This document shows positions 19,172 to 30,865 of a stretch of DNA of 45,340 bases, piece after piece. Location: assembly GCA_902589765.1 (NCBI GenBank), contig CACIUF010000005.1, forward strand, positions 1-45,340, given 5' to 3'. The translations under genes and the position numbers were made by a program. How positions within the stretch are numbered: position 1 is the first letter of the stretch; the number at the start of each line of letters is the position of its first letter. This DNA comes from an uncultured Pelagibacteraceae bacterium (GTDB taxonomy: Bacteria > Pseudomonadota > Alphaproteobacteria > Pelagibacterales > Pelagibacteraceae). The notes beneath the pieces are model-generated. The model was given only the letters and a program-made list of their open reading frames with translations, made no database searches and was not told where the DNA came from.

Positions 19172-19459
19172 ATGGAAAGTTCAGGAATAGGTCAATTTAT
19201 ACCACTAATATTAATTTTTGTTATTTTTTATTTTTTCTTGATAAGACCACAGCAAAAAAAAGTTAAAGAGCATAAAGCTATGGTCGAGGGTTTAAAAAAA
19301 GGTGATAAGATTGTAACTTCAGGCGGTATTACAGGAACCATAACCAGAGTTGTAGACAACGATAAAATAGAAGTTGAGGTTGCTGAAAATGTGACTGTTG
19401 AAGTTATCAGAGGTACAGGTGTACAAAGTCTGATGAACTCTCAAGAAGTTAAAAAGTAA
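19172..19459 (+). CDS. yajC: Preprotein translocase subunit YajC
   Basis: FLIRPQQKKVKEHKAMVEGLKKGDKIVTSGGITGTI; AGGAG Shine-Dalgarno just upstream; precedes secDF. Confidence 0.95.
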   Translation: MESSGIGQFIPLILIFVIFYFFLIRPQQKKVKEHKAMVEGLKKGDKIVTSGGITGTITRVVDNDKIEVEVAENVTVEVIRGTGVQSLMNSQEVKK

Positions 19460-19474
19460 TTTTGTTAAAGTAAA

Positions 19475-21031
19475 GTGTTATATTTTTCAAAATTCAGAAT
19501 AATATCAGTAATATTAATTTCTCTATTTTTTATTTTAATTGCCTCATCAAATTTATTTAAGTTTGAAAATAATTTACTAAATAAGAAAATTAATCTTGGA
19601 TTAGATCTTCAGGGAGGTTCTTACCTCCTACTCGAAATTGATAATAATCCAGTTATTGAGCAAAAAATACAAAATCTTTCAATTACTATTAGAAATTATT
19701 TCAAAGATAAAAATATAAGAATTAAAAATTTAAAAATTTTAGGACAAAAATTATCTTTTTCTGTAGATGAAAACTTTAAACAAACTATTCTAGATACGTT
19801 TAATGATGAGGAAAGTGAATTAAATCCTTATTATCCAAGATTTAAATCTCATCAATTAGATATCACCGAGGAAAATAATATTTTTTTTGTCAATTACTCA
19901 ACCCAAGGTATTGTTAAACTAAAAACATCTTCTCAAGATCAAGCATTAGAAATTGTAAGAAGAAGAATTGATGAGATAGGAACTAATGAGCCAAATATTT
20001 TAAAAAGAGGAAACGACAGAATTCTTGTTGAATTACCTGGATTAGATGATCCAATGAGAATTAAATCATTGCTTGGTAAAACTGCAAATCTTACATTTAG
20101 ATTTGTAACTAATAACGATCAAGACTCTTTTGGAGCGGAAAAACTTAGTTATGAAGATGAGTCTGAAGAAGATGCTCTGGTAAGTAAAAGAATTATTTTA
20201 AGTGGAGACAATCTACTTGATGCTCAACCAAGAATGGATAGTGAGACGAATGAAACAGTGGTTATATTTACACTTGATAGAGTTGGCGCTAAAAGATTTG
20301 GTAAGGCCACATCGACTGGTATTGGCAAGCAATTAGCAATAGTATTGGATGGCAAAATTATAAGTGCACCTGTTATAAGAGATACAATTGCAAGTGGATC
20401 AGGTCAAATCAGTGGAGGATTTACTTTTCAATCAGCAACAGATTTAGCTCTTTTATTAAGATCTGGTGCATTACCTGCACCTTTAAATATTATTGAGGAA
20501 CGAACAGTTGGTCCCGACTTAGGACAAGACTCAATTAACGCAGGGATGATTGCATTAGCAATTGGTTTTGTATTAGTAATAGTATTTATATTTGTTAAAT
20601 ATAAGGTATTTGGTTTAATTACCAATATAACATTAATACTTAACCTTTTCTTACTCATTGGAATATTGACTATATTCGAGGCGACCTTAACTCTTCCAGG
20701 GATCGCTGGAATAATTTTGACAGTTGGTATGGCAGTCGATGCAAATGTTTTAATCTTTGAGAGAATTAAAGAAGAGCTAAAAAATGAAAAAAATAATTTA
20801 ATAGCTTTTGATAGTGGTTACACAAAATCTAGAACTGCTATACTTGATGCAAATATAACAACATTATTAGCAGCTATTATCTTATTTTTTATGGGCTCAG
20901 GTCCAATCAAAGGTTTTTCACTTACACTTGGGATTGGAATATTTACAACATTATTTTCAGTTTATTTCATAGCAAGGTTATTGACTGTTTTGTATGTGTA
21001 CAGAAACAAAGAAAAAGAAGGTTTAATTTAA
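19475..21031 (+). CDS. secD: Protein translocase subunit SecD (GTG start)
   Basis: LGLDLQGGSYLLLEID, VRRRIDEIGTNEPNILKRGNDRILVELPG, SGALPAPLNIIEERTVGPDLGQDSINAG, VDANVLIFERIKEEL. Confidence 0.97.
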   Translation: MLYFSKFRIISVILISLFFILIASSNLFKFENNLLNKKINLGLDLQGGSYLLLEIDNNPVIEQKIQNLSITIRNYFKDKNIRIKNLKILGQKLSFSVDENFKQTILDTFNDEESELNPYYPRFKSHQLDITEENNIFFVNYSTQGIVKLKTSSQDQALEIVRRRIDEIGTNEPNILKRGNDRILVELPGLDDPMRIKSLLGKTANLTFRFVTNNDQDSFGAEKLSYEDESEEDALVSKRIILSGDNLLDAQPRMDSETNETVVIFTLDRVGAKRFGKATSTGIGKQLAIVLDGKIISAPVIRDTIASGSGQISGGFTFQSATDLALLLRSGALPAPLNIIEERTVGPDLGQDSINAGMIALAIGFVLVIVFIFVKYKVFGLITNITLILNLFLLIGILTIFEATLTLPGIAGIILTVGMAVDANVLIFERIKEELKNEKNNLIAFDSGYTKSRTAILDANITTLLAAIILFFMGSGPIKGFSLTLGIGIFTTLFSVYFIARLLTVLYVYRNKEKEGLI

Positions 21032-21919
21032 ATGATTGCTTTTAACAAATATTATAATCAATTTAACATACTCTCTATATCCTTAGTCGTTATTTCTTTA
21101 TTTTTACTGACTTTCAAAGGTCTTAACTTTGGAATAGATTTTAAGGGCGGAACGTTAATTGAATTAAGATCAACTGACAGCAAAATTAATGTTTCATCTC
21201 TAAGAGATAATTTAAATTCTATGAATTTGGGTGATGTTTCAGTAAAAAATTTTGGTAATGAGACAGACTTTCTTATCAAATTTGAAATCAATAATAACAA
21301 AAATATTATTGAGGAAATTAAATCAAATTTAGATAAATCATTTGGCAATACTTTTGATTTTAGAAGAGTTGAAAACGTAGGACCGAAAGTAAGTGCTGAG
21401 TTACTTAAATCTGGAGTAATAGCTATCGCAGTGGCATTAACTTTAATGTTAATTTACATTTGGATCAGATTTGAATGGCAATTTAGTTTAGGAGCTATAT
21501 TAGCTTTGTTTCATGACGTGTTGGTAACCCTAGGTTTATTTTCATTGCTTGGTCTTGAAATCAATTTATCTATTATTGCCGCTGTATTAACTATCGTTGG
21601 TTACTCCATGAATGATACAGTGGTTATTTTTGATAGAGTAAGGGAAAATTTAAGAAAATATTCTGACATTAAAATTTACGATTTAACTAATATCTCTATC
21701 AATGAAACATTATCTAGAACTTTAATTACATCAATAACGACTTTATTAGCTTTGCTATCAATATTTTTCTTTGGTGGTGAGATACTAAAAGGTTTTTCTT
21801 TGGCTATGATATTTGGTGTAATTTTTGGAACTTATTCATCTATCTATATTGCCAATACAGTCTTAGTTAGACTAAGAGTTTCACAAAAAACTGTTTTAAG
21901 AGAAGACGAAAGTAGTTAA
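21032..21919 (+). CDS. secF: Protein translocase subunit SecF
   Basis: NFGIDFKGGTLIELR, RRVENVGPKVSAELL, ALFHDVLVTLGLF, VGYSMNDTVVIFDRVREN. Confidence 0.97.
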   Translation: MIAFNKYYNQFNILSISLVVISLFLLTFKGLNFGIDFKGGTLIELRSTDSKINVSSLRDNLNSMNLGDVSVKNFGNETDFLIKFEINNNKNIIEEIKSNLDKSFGNTFDFRRVENVGPKVSAELLKSGVIAIAVALTLMLIYIWIRFEWQFSLGAILALFHDVLVTLGLFSLLGLEINLSIIAAVLTIVGYSMNDTVVIFDRVRENLRKYSDIKIYDLTNISINETLSRTLITSITTLLALLSIFFFGGEILKGFSLAMIFGVIFGTYSSIYIANTVLVRLRVSQKTVLREDESS

Positions 21920-22518
21920 TAAAGGTTTTGAGCAGCTACCATAGTAAGCAGCATTGGTATTGACAACAAAGTATTAGTTCTCGAAAATAACATAGCTGTT
22001 CTTGCTGACTTGGCTTTTAGATCAGGTTCACACTCAACAATTCCCAAAGCTCTTTTTTGATTAGGCCATATTACAAACCACACGTTAAATGCCATAACTA
22101 AGCCCAACCACATACCAATTCCAATGGCTGTGTGTTTTGGAATCCCAGATCCTATACTTAAAGTCATTGCATCATGCAAATATCCATTAAGCCCTGCAAG
22201 TGCTAAACCTGATATAACTGTAAATGCAGCACCCCATCTAAAATAAAATAATGCAGCTGGCGCAATTACTTTACCAATAGCTGGTTTCTGTTCATCTGGA
22301 ATTTTTGCCATGTTTGGGATTTGAACAAAATTAAAATACCATAACAAGCCAATCCACATTATTCCAACTACCACATGCACAAATCTCGCAAACCAACTCC
22401 AAAAAAGTGCATCAAAACTAAAACCATCATTTTGATAAAATAAGCCTAAAAATAACAGAACTGCAATGGCTAAAGAAATGTGAATAGTTTTTGATAAAGA
22501 TGAAAGTAAATTACCCAT
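21916..22518 (-). CDS. Urate hydroxylase PuuD-like membrane protein (membrane domain only)
   Basis: Multi-TM ORF with FWSWFARFVHVVVGIMWIGLLWYFNFVQIPNMAK, resembling the PuuD membrane domain; 200 aa with no CXXCH motif. Confidence 0.72.
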   Translation of the reverse strand: MGNLLSSLSKTIHISLAIAVLLFLGLFYQNDGFSFDALFWSWFARFVHVVVGIMWIGLLWYFNFVQIPNMAKIPDEQKPAIGKVIAPAALFYFRWGAAFTVISGLALAGLNGYLHDAMTLSIGSGIPKHTAIGIGMWLGLVMAFNVWFVIWPNQKRALGIVECEPDLKAKSARTAMLFSRTNTLLSIPMLLTMVAAQNLY

Positions 22519-22559
22519 ACTTAATTTTATACTGATTTAGAGTGAGATGACAATGGTAT

Positions 22560-25415
22560 TTATTGTAAAAGATTTTTTAAGAACTTACCCGTGTAACTTC
22601 CATTAACTTTACAAATTTCCTCAGGTTTTCCTTCAGCGATAATTTTTCCACCTTTTACACCACCCTCAGGACCCATATCGACAATATAATCTGCAGTTTT
22701 TATGACATCTAAGTTGTGTTCTATAACAACCACTGTATTACCTAATGAAACAAACGTATGTAAAATTTCTAATAATTTTTTGATGTCGTGTTGGTGAAGA
22801 CCAGTAGTCGGTTCATCTAGAATGTACATTGTTCTTCCCGTCGATCTTTTTGATAATTCTTTAGCTAATTTAATTCTTTGCGCTTCACCCCCTGATAGTG
22901 TTGTAGCTTGCTGACCAATTTTTATATAGCCTAGACCAACTTTTTTTAAAGTTAGCAGTTTAGTCTTTATATTTGAAATATTTTCAAAATATTCGCAACC
23001 CTCATCAACTGTCATGTTTAAAACATCCGCAATACTTTTATCTTTGAATTTTATCTCTAAGGTTTCCCGATTATATCTGGTTCCTTTACACTCATCACAT
23101 TGTATATAGACGTCTGGGAGAAAATGCATTTCATAAGTAATAACTCCATCTCCCTCACAAGCTTCACACCTACCTCCTCTGACATTAAAAGAGAACCTTC
23201 CTGGTTTATATCCTCTTGTTTTTGACTCGGGTAATCCTGTGAACCAATCTCTAATTGGCCCAAATGCTCCAGTATAAGTTGCTGGATTTGATCTTGGGGT
23301 ACGACCAATTGGTGATTGATCAATATCAATTATCTTATCGATTAATTCTGTACCTTTGAAACCTTTGAATGGTTTTGGAATTTTTCTAGATTTATTATTA
23401 TTCAAAGTTAAGTTTAATGCATTGTATAATGTCTGTAAGATTAATGTTGACTTACCACTCCCTGATACACCAGTGACACAAGTTAAACTACCTAAAGGTA
23501 TTTTTAAATTAACATTATTCAAATTATTACCAGTTGCACCTGTTATCTCAAGAAACCTTCCGTTTTTTGCTAACCTTCTTTTCTTGGGAACATCAATTCT
23601 TAATTTGTTTGAAAGATATTTTCCTGTGATACTAATTTTATTTTTTGTTATCTCATCAAAAGTTCCTTGGGCAACCACTTCACCACCTTTGTTTCCCGCT
23701 TCAGGACCAAGATCAATAATATGATCTGCATTTTCCATTGTTTCAGTATCATGCTCAACTACTATTACTGTATTTCCCAAATCTCGTAATCTTTTAAGAG
23801 CATTGATCAGTTTTACATTATCTTTTTGATGTAAACCAATAGATGGTTCATCTAAAACATATAACACTCCAGTTAAACCAGATCCAATTTGAGATGCTAA
23901 ACGGATTCTTTGTGCCTCTCCTCCTGATAAAGTACCAGACTCTCTTGATAATGTTAGATAATCAAGACCAACATTTAAAAGAAAATTTAATCTTTCATTA
24001 ATTTCTTTGAGGATATGTTCGGCAATTTTGACTTGTCTTTTATCTAAATTGAATTGTAAATTTTCAAACCATTTTGCAGCATCTAAAATCGATTTTTCAG
24101 TAACTTCACTAATGTGCAAGCCGTCAATTTTAACACATAATGCCTCATCTTTTAATCTATGACCATTACATCTCTCACATTTAGTGTCTGACTGATATTG
24201 GGCTATTTCTTCTCTTTTCCAATCACTATCAGTCTCTAAATATCTTCTCTCTAAATTATTTATTACCCCTTCAAATGTCTTTTTATGTGAGTATTTTTCA
24301 TAACCATCGTCATATGAAAATTTGATTTCTTCATCATCAGATCCATAAAGAATGATATCCTTTATTTTTTTTGAAAGTTTTGACCATTTTTCATCTAATG
24401 AAAAGTTATAATGTTTTGCTAAAGAAGATAATGTTTGTGCATAATATAGAGTGGTTGTTTTAGCCCAGGGTTCAATAGCGCCATCCGCAATACTCTTTTT
24501 ATGATTTGGTACTACTAAATTTGGATCAACATTTAGTTTAATTCCTATTCCTTCACATTCCTCACAAGCGCCAAAAGGACTATTAAATGAAAAAAGTCTT
24601 GGTTCAATTTCTTCAATTGTAAAGCCACTTTCAGGACATGCAAATTTAGTCGAAAATATTAATTTTTCTATTTTTCTATATTTTTTTGGTAAGGTTTCAT
24701 CTTCATATTCAACGAATACTAACCCATTAGCTAAATTTATCGAAGACTCAATACTTTCAGCTAATCTGTTTCCTAAAGATGAATTTAAAACTATCCTATC
24801 GACCAGAATATAAATATCATGCTTGATTTTCTTATTTAATTCAGGAACTTTATCAATATCATAAATTACATCGTCTACTTTGATTTTTCGAAACCCTCTT
24901 TTCTTATAATTTAGGATTTCTTTTTTATATTCTCCCTTTCTCCCTCTGACTACTGGAGCGTAAATATATATTGTTGACTTTTTTGGCAGCTCTTTAATTT
25001 TATCCACAATTTGTGTAATCGTTTGTGATGTGATTGGTTTACCTGTAAAAGGAGAATAGGGTATACCCGCTCTTGCATATAAAACACGCATGTAATCATA
25101 TATTTCAGTTACTGTAGCAACAGTTGATCTTGGATTTTTAGAAGTATTTTTTTGTTCTATTGATATAGCTGGGCTTAACCCCTCGATTAAATCAACATTT
25201 GGCTTTTTCATTTTATCTAAAAATTGTCTTGCATAAGCGGATAAACTCTCAACATACCTTCTTTGACCTTCTGCATAGACTGTATCAAAAGCTAAAGACG
25301 ACTTTCCTGATCCTGATAGACCAGTTATGACAACAAATTTATCTTTGGGTATCTCTAAAGAAACATTTTTTAAATTGTGTTCTTTAGCTCCTTTAATAAC
25401 TATCTTTTTCATCAT
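22560..25415 (-). CDS. uvrA: Excinuclease ABC subunit A
   Basis: [59 protein letters not shown]; two LSGGEAQRI signatures; CXXC zinc modules. Confidence 0.98.
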   Translation of the reverse strand: MMKKIVIKGAKEHNLKNVSLEIPKDKFVVITGLSGSGKSSLAFDTVYAEGQRRYVESLSAYARQFLDKMKKPNVDLIEGLSPAISIEQKNTSKNPRSTVATVTEIYDYMRVLYARAGIPYSPFTGKPITSQTITQIVDKIKELPKKSTIYIYAPVVRGRKGEYKKEILNYKKRGFRKIKVDDVIYDIDKVPELNKKIKHDIYILVDRIVLNSSLGNRLAESIESSINLANGLVFVEYEDETLPKKYRKIEKLIFSTKFACPESGFTIEEIEPRLFSFNSPFGACEECEGIGIKLNVDPNLVVPNHKKSIADGAIEPWAKTTTLYYAQTLSSLAKHYNFSLDEKWSKLSKKIKDIILYGSDDEEIKFSYDDGYEKYSHKKTFEGVINNLERRYLETDSDWKREEIAQYQSDTKCERCNGHRLKDEALCVKIDGLHISEVTEKSILDAAKWFENLQFNLDKRQVKIAEHILKEINERLNFLLNVGLDYLTLSRESGTLSGGEAQRIRLASQIGSGLTGVLYVLDEPSIGLHQKDNVKLINALKRLRDLGNTVIVVEHDTETMENADHIIDLGPEAGNKGGEVVAQGTFDEITKNKISITGKYLSNKLRIDVPKKRRLAKNGRFLEITGATGNNLNNVNLKIPLGSLTCVTGVSGSGKSTLILQTLYNALNLTLNNNKSRKIPKPFKGFKGTELIDKIIDIDQSPIGRTPRSNPATYTGAFGPIRDWFTGLPESKTRGYKPGRFSFNVRGGRCEACEGDGVITYEMHFLPDVYIQCDECKGTRYNRETLEIKFKDKSIADVLNMTVDEGCEYFENISNIKTKLLTLKKVGLGYIKIGQQATTLSGGEAQRIKLAKELSKRSTGRTMYILDEPTTGLHQHDIKKLLEILHTFVSLGNTVVVIEHNLDVIKTADYIVDMGPEGGVKGGKIIAEGKPEEICKVNGSYTGKFLKNLLQ

Positions 25416-25505
25416 AATTTTTGTTGCTTTAACTTAATAAAATTAATATTCAGAGTAAATTGTGGTATAGTTCTAATTAACAAATTTAACAAATATTAAA
25501 ATATT

Positions 25506-25955
25506 ATGGCTGGAAGTTTAAATAAAGTACTTTTAATTGGTCGTTTGGGCGCAGATCCAGAGATTAAACAAATGGTAAATGGCAAAAGTGTTGCACGATT
25601 AAGTCTGGCAACAAGTCAATCTTGGAAAGATAAGAATACTGGTGAAAAAAAAGAAAAAACAGAATGGCACCGTATAGTTGTATTCAATGAGGGATTAGTA
25701 AATGTTGTTCAACAATATTTAAAAAAGGGAGCCCAAATATATGTTGAAGGACAATTAACAACTCGAAAATGGAAAGATGAGCAGTCTGGTCAAGACAAAT
25801 ACTCAACTGAAATTGTTATTCAAGGATATAACTCATCTTTAACTATGTTGGGTGGAGGTAATTCAGGTGGAAGTATTTCAAATGATAATACTCAATCTAA
25901 TAATGATGACATGTCACAAATTTCAAATGACATGGATGATGAAATTCCATTTTAA
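25506..25955 (+). CDS. ssb: Single-stranded DNA-binding protein
   Basis: [64 protein letters not shown]; acidic tail MDDEIPF. Confidence 0.97.
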   Translation: MAGSLNKVLLIGRLGADPEIKQMVNGKSVARLSLATSQSWKDKNTGEKKEKTEWHRIVVFNEGLVNVVQQYLKKGAQIYVEGQLTTRKWKDEQSGQDKYSTEIVIQGYNSSLTMLGGGNSGGSISNDNTQSNNDDMSQISNDMDDEIPF

Positions 25956-25960
25956 TATTT

Positions 25961-28540
25961 ATGCAAAAAACTGAAATTCCTGAGGATAAGAATATAAAAT
26001 TAATCTCAATGCATGATGAGATGAGCTCATCTTATCTATCGTATGCAATGAGTGTTATAGTCAGTAGAGCACTTCCTGATATACGAGATGGTTTAAAACC
26101 AGTTCATAGAAGAATTTTGTATGCGATGTACAAAGGTGGATATGATTGGTCAAAACAATTTAGAAAATCTGCAAGAATTGTTGGAGATGTTATTGGTAAG
26201 TATCACCCGCATGGAGATCAGTCAGTTTATGATGCTCTAGTAAGAATGGTTCAGGATTTTTCAATGAGCTTACCTTTAGTTGATGGACAAGGAAATTTTG
26301 GATCGATTGATGGTGATCCCGCTGCTGCGATGAGATATACAGAAACTAGATTATCTAAAGTTTCACAATATCTAATTGATGATATCGAAAAAAATACAAT
26401 TTCATTTAAAAATAATTACGACGAAACAGAGAAAGAACCAACAGTTTTACCAGCTCAATTTCCTAATTTATTAGTAAATGGTGCAGGTGGGATAGCAGTT
26501 GGAATGGCAACTAGCATACCGCCACATAATCTAGGTGAAATAATTAACGGTACATTAGCTTTAATTGAAAATAAAGATATTAAAATTAAAGATCTTATGA
26601 AGCACATACCTGGACCTGATTTTCCAACAGGAGGAGTAATAATTGGAAAAGATATGATCAAACAAGGTTATAACAAAGGCAGAGGTTCTTTTAAAATTAG
26701 AGGTGAAATTTCTATAGAAAGTTTAAAAAATGGAAGAGAAAGATTGGTTATCACATCAATTCCTTATCAAGTTAATAAATCTGTTTTGAATGAGAGAATT
26801 GCGCAGCTTGTTAGAGAAAAAAAAATTGAGGGTATAAGAGATATAAGAGATGAGTCTAATCGAGAAGGAATCAGAGTTTCAATAGATTTGAGAAGTGGGG
26901 TAGAACCCGAAACAGTTAAAAGACAACTTTACAAGAATACACAAATTGAAAGTTCATTTGGATTTAATACACTTGCAATAGTTGATGGCAAACCTGAAAC
27001 TTGTAACTTAAAAGATTTCTTATCAAATTTTTTATCCTTTAGAGAGGACGTTGTAGTAAAAAAAACAAAATTTGATTTACAAAAAGCAGAAGAGCGAGCA
27101 CATATCTTAACAGGTTTATCGGTATCGGTTGAAAATTTAGACAAAGTTATCAAAATAATCAGATCATCAAAAAATCCAGAAGATGCAAAGAAATCTCTTT
27201 TACAAACCAAATGGAAAATTAATAAGTCAAAAAAATTAATTTCACTTGTAGAAAGTTCAAAATCAAAAACTTTATACTCCTTATCAACTTTACAAGTGAA
27301 TGCTATTTTAGAATTAAGATTACAAAAACTGACAGCGTTAGGAATAAATGAAATTGAAATAGAAATTAAGAAGTTAGCTGAATTAATTACGAAATATAAA
27401 AAAATAATTTCATCTAAAAAAGAATTATTAAAAGTTATTAGCGAAGAGTTAAAGAATATTAAAGATAAATATTCATCACCACGAAGAACTAAAATAATTG
27501 ATGCTGTATTAAATTACGATATAGAAGAAACCATTCAAAAACAATCTGTATTGATTACAGTTACATTGCAGGGTTACATCAAACGTGGATCTTTGAATAG
27601 TGTTAAGACACAAAAAAGAGGAGGTAAAGGAAAAACTGGCATGACTACTAGAAACGAAGATTCTGTAATCCAAACTCTATCAGTCAATACACATACCTCA
27701 GTTTTGTTTTTCTCTACAGAAGGTTTAGTTTATAGAATAAAAGCATGGAAAATACCTGAAGGATCTTCAGTTTCTAAGGGAAAATCGTTGTTTAATATTC
27801 TTCCACTAAAAAACCATCAATCAATAAGTTCTATTATGCCTTTTCCCGATAATGAATCTGAAATGAAAAATTATCAAATTGTATTTGCTACTGCTCAAGG
27901 GAAAATCAGAAAAAATAGTTTAGAGGATTTTTCTTCAATCAATACATCTGGAAAAATTGCAATGAAATTAGATAATAATGATAAAATTGTGGGAGTTAAA
28001 ATTTGCAAGGATGATCAAGATATAATTTTAAGTACCAAATTAGGAAAATGCATACGTTTTGAATCTAAAAAATTGAGAGTTTTTAAGGGTAGATCTTCTA
28101 AAGGGATTAAAGGAATTGTTTTGTCTCCAAACGATCAAATTGTCTCTCTTTCAATTATAGATAATGATAAATCAAAAAAAAATGGGAATAAATCAAAAGA
28201 TGAGCAATCAGAATTAAAAGCTAAAGAAAAGTTCATATTATCAATTACAGAAAATGGTTTTGGTAAAAAAACTAGTCATACAGAATATAGAGTAACTAAT
28301 AGAGGTGGGAAGGGAATTATTGGAATTATAAATTCACCAAGAAATGGTAATATCTCATCTTCTTTTCCCGTATATGATGGTGATGAAATACTTATATCGA
28401 CTAACAAAGGAAGAGTAATACGTGTAGCGGTAAAAGAAATTAGAACTGCTGGTAGAAATACTCAGGGTGTTAGAATTATTAAATTAACTGGAGAAGAAAA
28501 AGTTGTTTCAGCTGATAAAATAGATGATAACTTAGTTTAA
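25961..28540 (+). CDS. gyrA: DNA gyrase subunit A
   Basis: [65 protein letters not shown] GyrA-box region. A gyrA/parC distinction would need a homology search. Confidence 0.95.
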   Translation: MQKTEIPEDKNIKLISMHDEMSSSYLSYAMSVIVSRALPDIRDGLKPVHRRILYAMYKGGYDWSKQFRKSARIVGDVIGKYHPHGDQSVYDALVRMVQDFSMSLPLVDGQGNFGSIDGDPAAAMRYTETRLSKVSQYLIDDIEKNTISFKNNYDETEKEPTVLPAQFPNLLVNGAGGIAVGMATSIPPHNLGEIINGTLALIENKDIKIKDLMKHIPGPDFPTGGVIIGKDMIKQGYNKGRGSFKIRGEISIESLKNGRERLVITSIPYQVNKSVLNERIAQLVREKKIEGIRDIRDESNREGIRVSIDLRSGVEPETVKRQLYKNTQIESSFGFNTLAIVDGKPETCNLKDFLSNFLSFREDVVVKKTKFDLQKAEERAHILTGLSVSVENLDKVIKIIRSSKNPEDAKKSLLQTKWKINKSKKLISLVESSKSKTLYSLSTLQVNAILELRLQKLTALGINEIEIEIKKLAELITKYKKIISSKKELLKVISEELKNIKDKYSSPRRTKIIDAVLNYDIEETIQKQSVLITVTLQGYIKRGSLNSVKTQKRGGKGKTGMTTRNEDSVIQTLSVNTHTSVLFFSTEGLVYRIKAWKIPEGSSVSKGKSLFNILPLKNHQSISSIMPFPDNESEMKNYQIVFATAQGKIRKNSLEDFSSINTSGKIAMKLDNNDKIVGVKICKDDQDIILSTKLGKCIRFESKKLRVFKGRSSKGIKGIVLSPNDQIVSLSIIDNDKSKKNGNKSKDEQSELKAKEKFILSITENGFGKKTSHTEYRVTNRGGKGIIGIINSPRNGNISSSFPVYDGDEILISTNKGRVIRVAVKEIRTAGRNTQGVRIIKLTGEEKVVSADKIDDNLV

Positions 28541-29034
28541 TGAATAAAGTTGCAATCTATCCTGGAACATTTGATCCAATTACGTTTGGCCATATTGATG
28601 TTATTAAAAAAGGTTTAAAACTTTTTGATAAGATTGTTGTTGCAGTATCTAACGTTGAAAATAAGGATTATTTATTCGATTCTGATGAACGAATTGAAAT
28701 TGTAAAAAAAGCTTTATTTTATGATTTGAAACTGAACAAAAAAAAAGTTGTCGTAATTTCTTTTAGCTCTTTAACCACTGAATTATGCAAAAAATATAAA
28801 TCAAATATTATTTTAAGAGGATTAAGAGCAGTTTCAGATTTTGAATATGAATTTCAACTAGCAGGGATGAATAGAAAATTAAATAAAAATATTGAAACTC
28901 TTTTTTTAATGTCTGATGTTGAAAATCAGATTATTTCATCTAGATTTGTTAAAGAAATAGTAAATTTAAAAGGTGATATCAAAAAATTTACTACCAAAAG
29001 TACAATTAAATTACTAAAAAGAAAATATGAGTAA
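28540..29034 (+). CDS. coaD: Phosphopantetheine adenylyltransferase
   Basis: AIYPGTFDPITFGHIDVIKKGLKLFDKIVVAV; ILRGLRAVSDFEYEFQLAGMNRKL; SSRFVKEIVNLKGD. Confidence 0.97.
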   Translation: MNKVAIYPGTFDPITFGHIDVIKKGLKLFDKIVVAVSNVENKDYLFDSDERIEIVKKALFYDLKLNKKKVVVISFSSLTTELCKKYKSNIILRGLRAVSDFEYEFQLAGMNRKLNKNIETLFLMSDVENQIISSRFVKEIVNLKGDIKKFTTKSTIKLLKRKYE

Positions 29035-29587
29035 AATTTTAATAAATATATTTATTTTCTTTTTTTTAACCATAAACCATGTAATGTCAGAGGAGAATAT
29101 TATGATTTTGAAACTTAAAGATGGAGATGTTAAAATTGAATTATTTGAGGATGTAGCACCTAATCATGTTAAAAGAATTAAAGATTTAGCCAATAGCGGT
29201 AAATATGATAATGTTGTTTTTCACAGAGTTATTGATGGTTTCATGGCACAAACTGGTGATGTAAAATTTGGAAATTCATCATCAAGTGATTTTAGTTTAA
29301 GAATGGCAGGAATGGGAGGATCAGATTTACCAGACCTAAAACAAGAATTTAATAATTTACCTCATGATAGAGGAACTTTGTCTATGGCTAGATCACAAGA
29401 TCCAAATAGTGCAAATAGCCAATTTTTCATTTGTTTTAAACCTGCTCCTTTTCTAGATAACCAATATACAGTTTTTGGAAAAGTGATTGAAGGAATGGAA
29501 TTTGTTGATAAAATTAAACGTGGTGATGAAAACAATAATGGTGCCGTCACAGATCCAGATAAAATAATTAGTTTTAAATCATTATAA
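29027..29587 (+). CDS. Cyclophilin-type peptidyl-prolyl cis-trans isomerase, exported
   Basis: Signal-like N-terminus; DNVVFHRVIDGFMAQTGD, GTLSMARSQDPNSANSQFFICFKPAPFLDNQYTVFGKVIEGMEFVDKI. Confidence 0.95.
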   Translation: MSKILINIFIFFFLTINHVMSEENIMILKLKDGDVKIELFEDVAPNHVKRIKDLANSGKYDNVVFHRVIDGFMAQTGDVKFGNSSSSDFSLRMAGMGGSDLPDLKQEFNNLPHDRGTLSMARSQDPNSANSQFFICFKPAPFLDNQYTVFGKVIEGMEFVDKIKRGDENNNGAVTDPDKIISFKSL

Positions 29588-29593
29588 TATTTA

Positions 29594-30706
29594 ATGGCAT
29601 TAAAAGAATTTGCCTTTAAATTATTGAACAAAGATGGCTATGCAAGAGAAGGAATTATAGAAACGCATAGAGGTATTATTAGAACTCCTTCTTTTATGCC
29701 AGTTGGAACTCAGGCAACTGTAAAAGCTTGTACGATTGACGATATTAAAAAAACTGGCTCAGATATAATTTTAGCTAATACATATCATTTAATGATCCGT
29801 CCAGGAGTTGAACGAATTGAAAATGCTGGCGGATTACACTCCTTTATGAATTGTGATTTACCAATACTTACTGACTCAGGTGGTTTTCAGGTAATGTCTC
29901 TTTCAAAATTAAATAAAATAGACCGAGAAAAAGGTGCAATTTTTAACTCTCATGTTGATGGAAAAAAATTTTATTTGAGCCCTGAAGAAAGTATAAAAAT
30001 TCAACTTGGCTTGAACTCAGATATTGTAATGATCATGGATGAATGTCCAAAGAAAACGGATGACTATGAACTGATTAAAAAATCAATGGAACTATCATTA
30101 TATTGGGCTGATAGATCCAAAAAAGCCTTTGGAAAAAATCCTCATAAAGCTCTTTTTGGCATAGTTCAAGGAGGCCTTTTTAAAGATTTGAGACTTTTGT
30201 CTTTAAAAGGTTTGTTAAATCTAAATTTTGATGGATATGCCATTGGTGGTCTTGCAGTTGGTGAAACACAAGAGGAAATGTTTAAAGTTTTGGATGACAT
30301 TAAGGAAAATCTTCCAGAAAATAAACCACATTATTTAATGGGTGTAGGCACACCTTCTGATATTTTAGGTGCAGTTAAAAGAGGAATAGACATGTTTGAT
30401 TGTGTAATGCCGACTAGATCAGGGAGAACAGGTCTGGCTTTTACATGGAATGGAAGAATAAATATTAAAAATAATAAATATCAAAATGACAATTCACCTC
30501 TTGATGAAAAGTGTAAAAATTTAAATTTAAACAAATATTCAAAAAATTATTTGAATCATTTATTCAATACTAATGAAATTTTAGGGTCGATGCTTTTAAC
30601 GTTAAATAATATCAACTTTTATCAAGAATTAATGAGCGAAATAAGAAAAAATATTCAAAAAGGCACTTTTAATGAATTTCATGATAAATACATAGATAAG
30701 TTGTGA
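29594..30706 (+). CDS. tgt: tRNA-guanine (queuine) transglycosylase
   Basis: TPSFMPVGTQATVKACT, LTDSGGFQVMSLSKL, FGIVQGGLFKDLR, GYAIGGLAVGE, LMGVGTPSDILGAVKRGIDMFDCVMPTRSGRTG. The C-terminal zinc-site region looks diverged. Confidence 0.95.
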   Translation: MALKEFAFKLLNKDGYAREGIIETHRGIIRTPSFMPVGTQATVKACTIDDIKKTGSDIILANTYHLMIRPGVERIENAGGLHSFMNCDLPILTDSGGFQVMSLSKLNKIDREKGAIFNSHVDGKKFYLSPEESIKIQLGLNSDIVMIMDECPKKTDDYELIKKSMELSLYWADRSKKAFGKNPHKALFGIVQGGLFKDLRLLSLKGLLNLNFDGYAIGGLAVGETQEEMFKVLDDIKENLPENKPHYLMGVGTPSDILGAVKRGIDMFDCVMPTRSGRTGLAFTWNGRINIKNNKYQNDNSPLDEKCKNLNLNKYSKNYLNHLFNTNEILGSMLLTLNNINFYQELMSEIRKNIQKGTFNEFHDKYIDKL

Positions 30707-30737
30707 TAAAGAAACTATATGTCTCATCAATTCCTAT

Positions 30738-30765
30738 TTGAAATATTAAAATAAATATGTATATA
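30738..30765 (+). promoter_or_regulatory. Candidate sigma70-type promoter for tRNA-Lys
   Basis: TTGAAA - 16 nt - TATATA, just upstream of the tRNA 5' end. AT-rich background makes chance matches common. Confidence 0.35.
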
Positions 30766-30778
30766 CGAAGTAAATTTT

Positions 30779-30854
<76 letters not shown>

Positions 30855-30865
30855 TCAATTAATAC

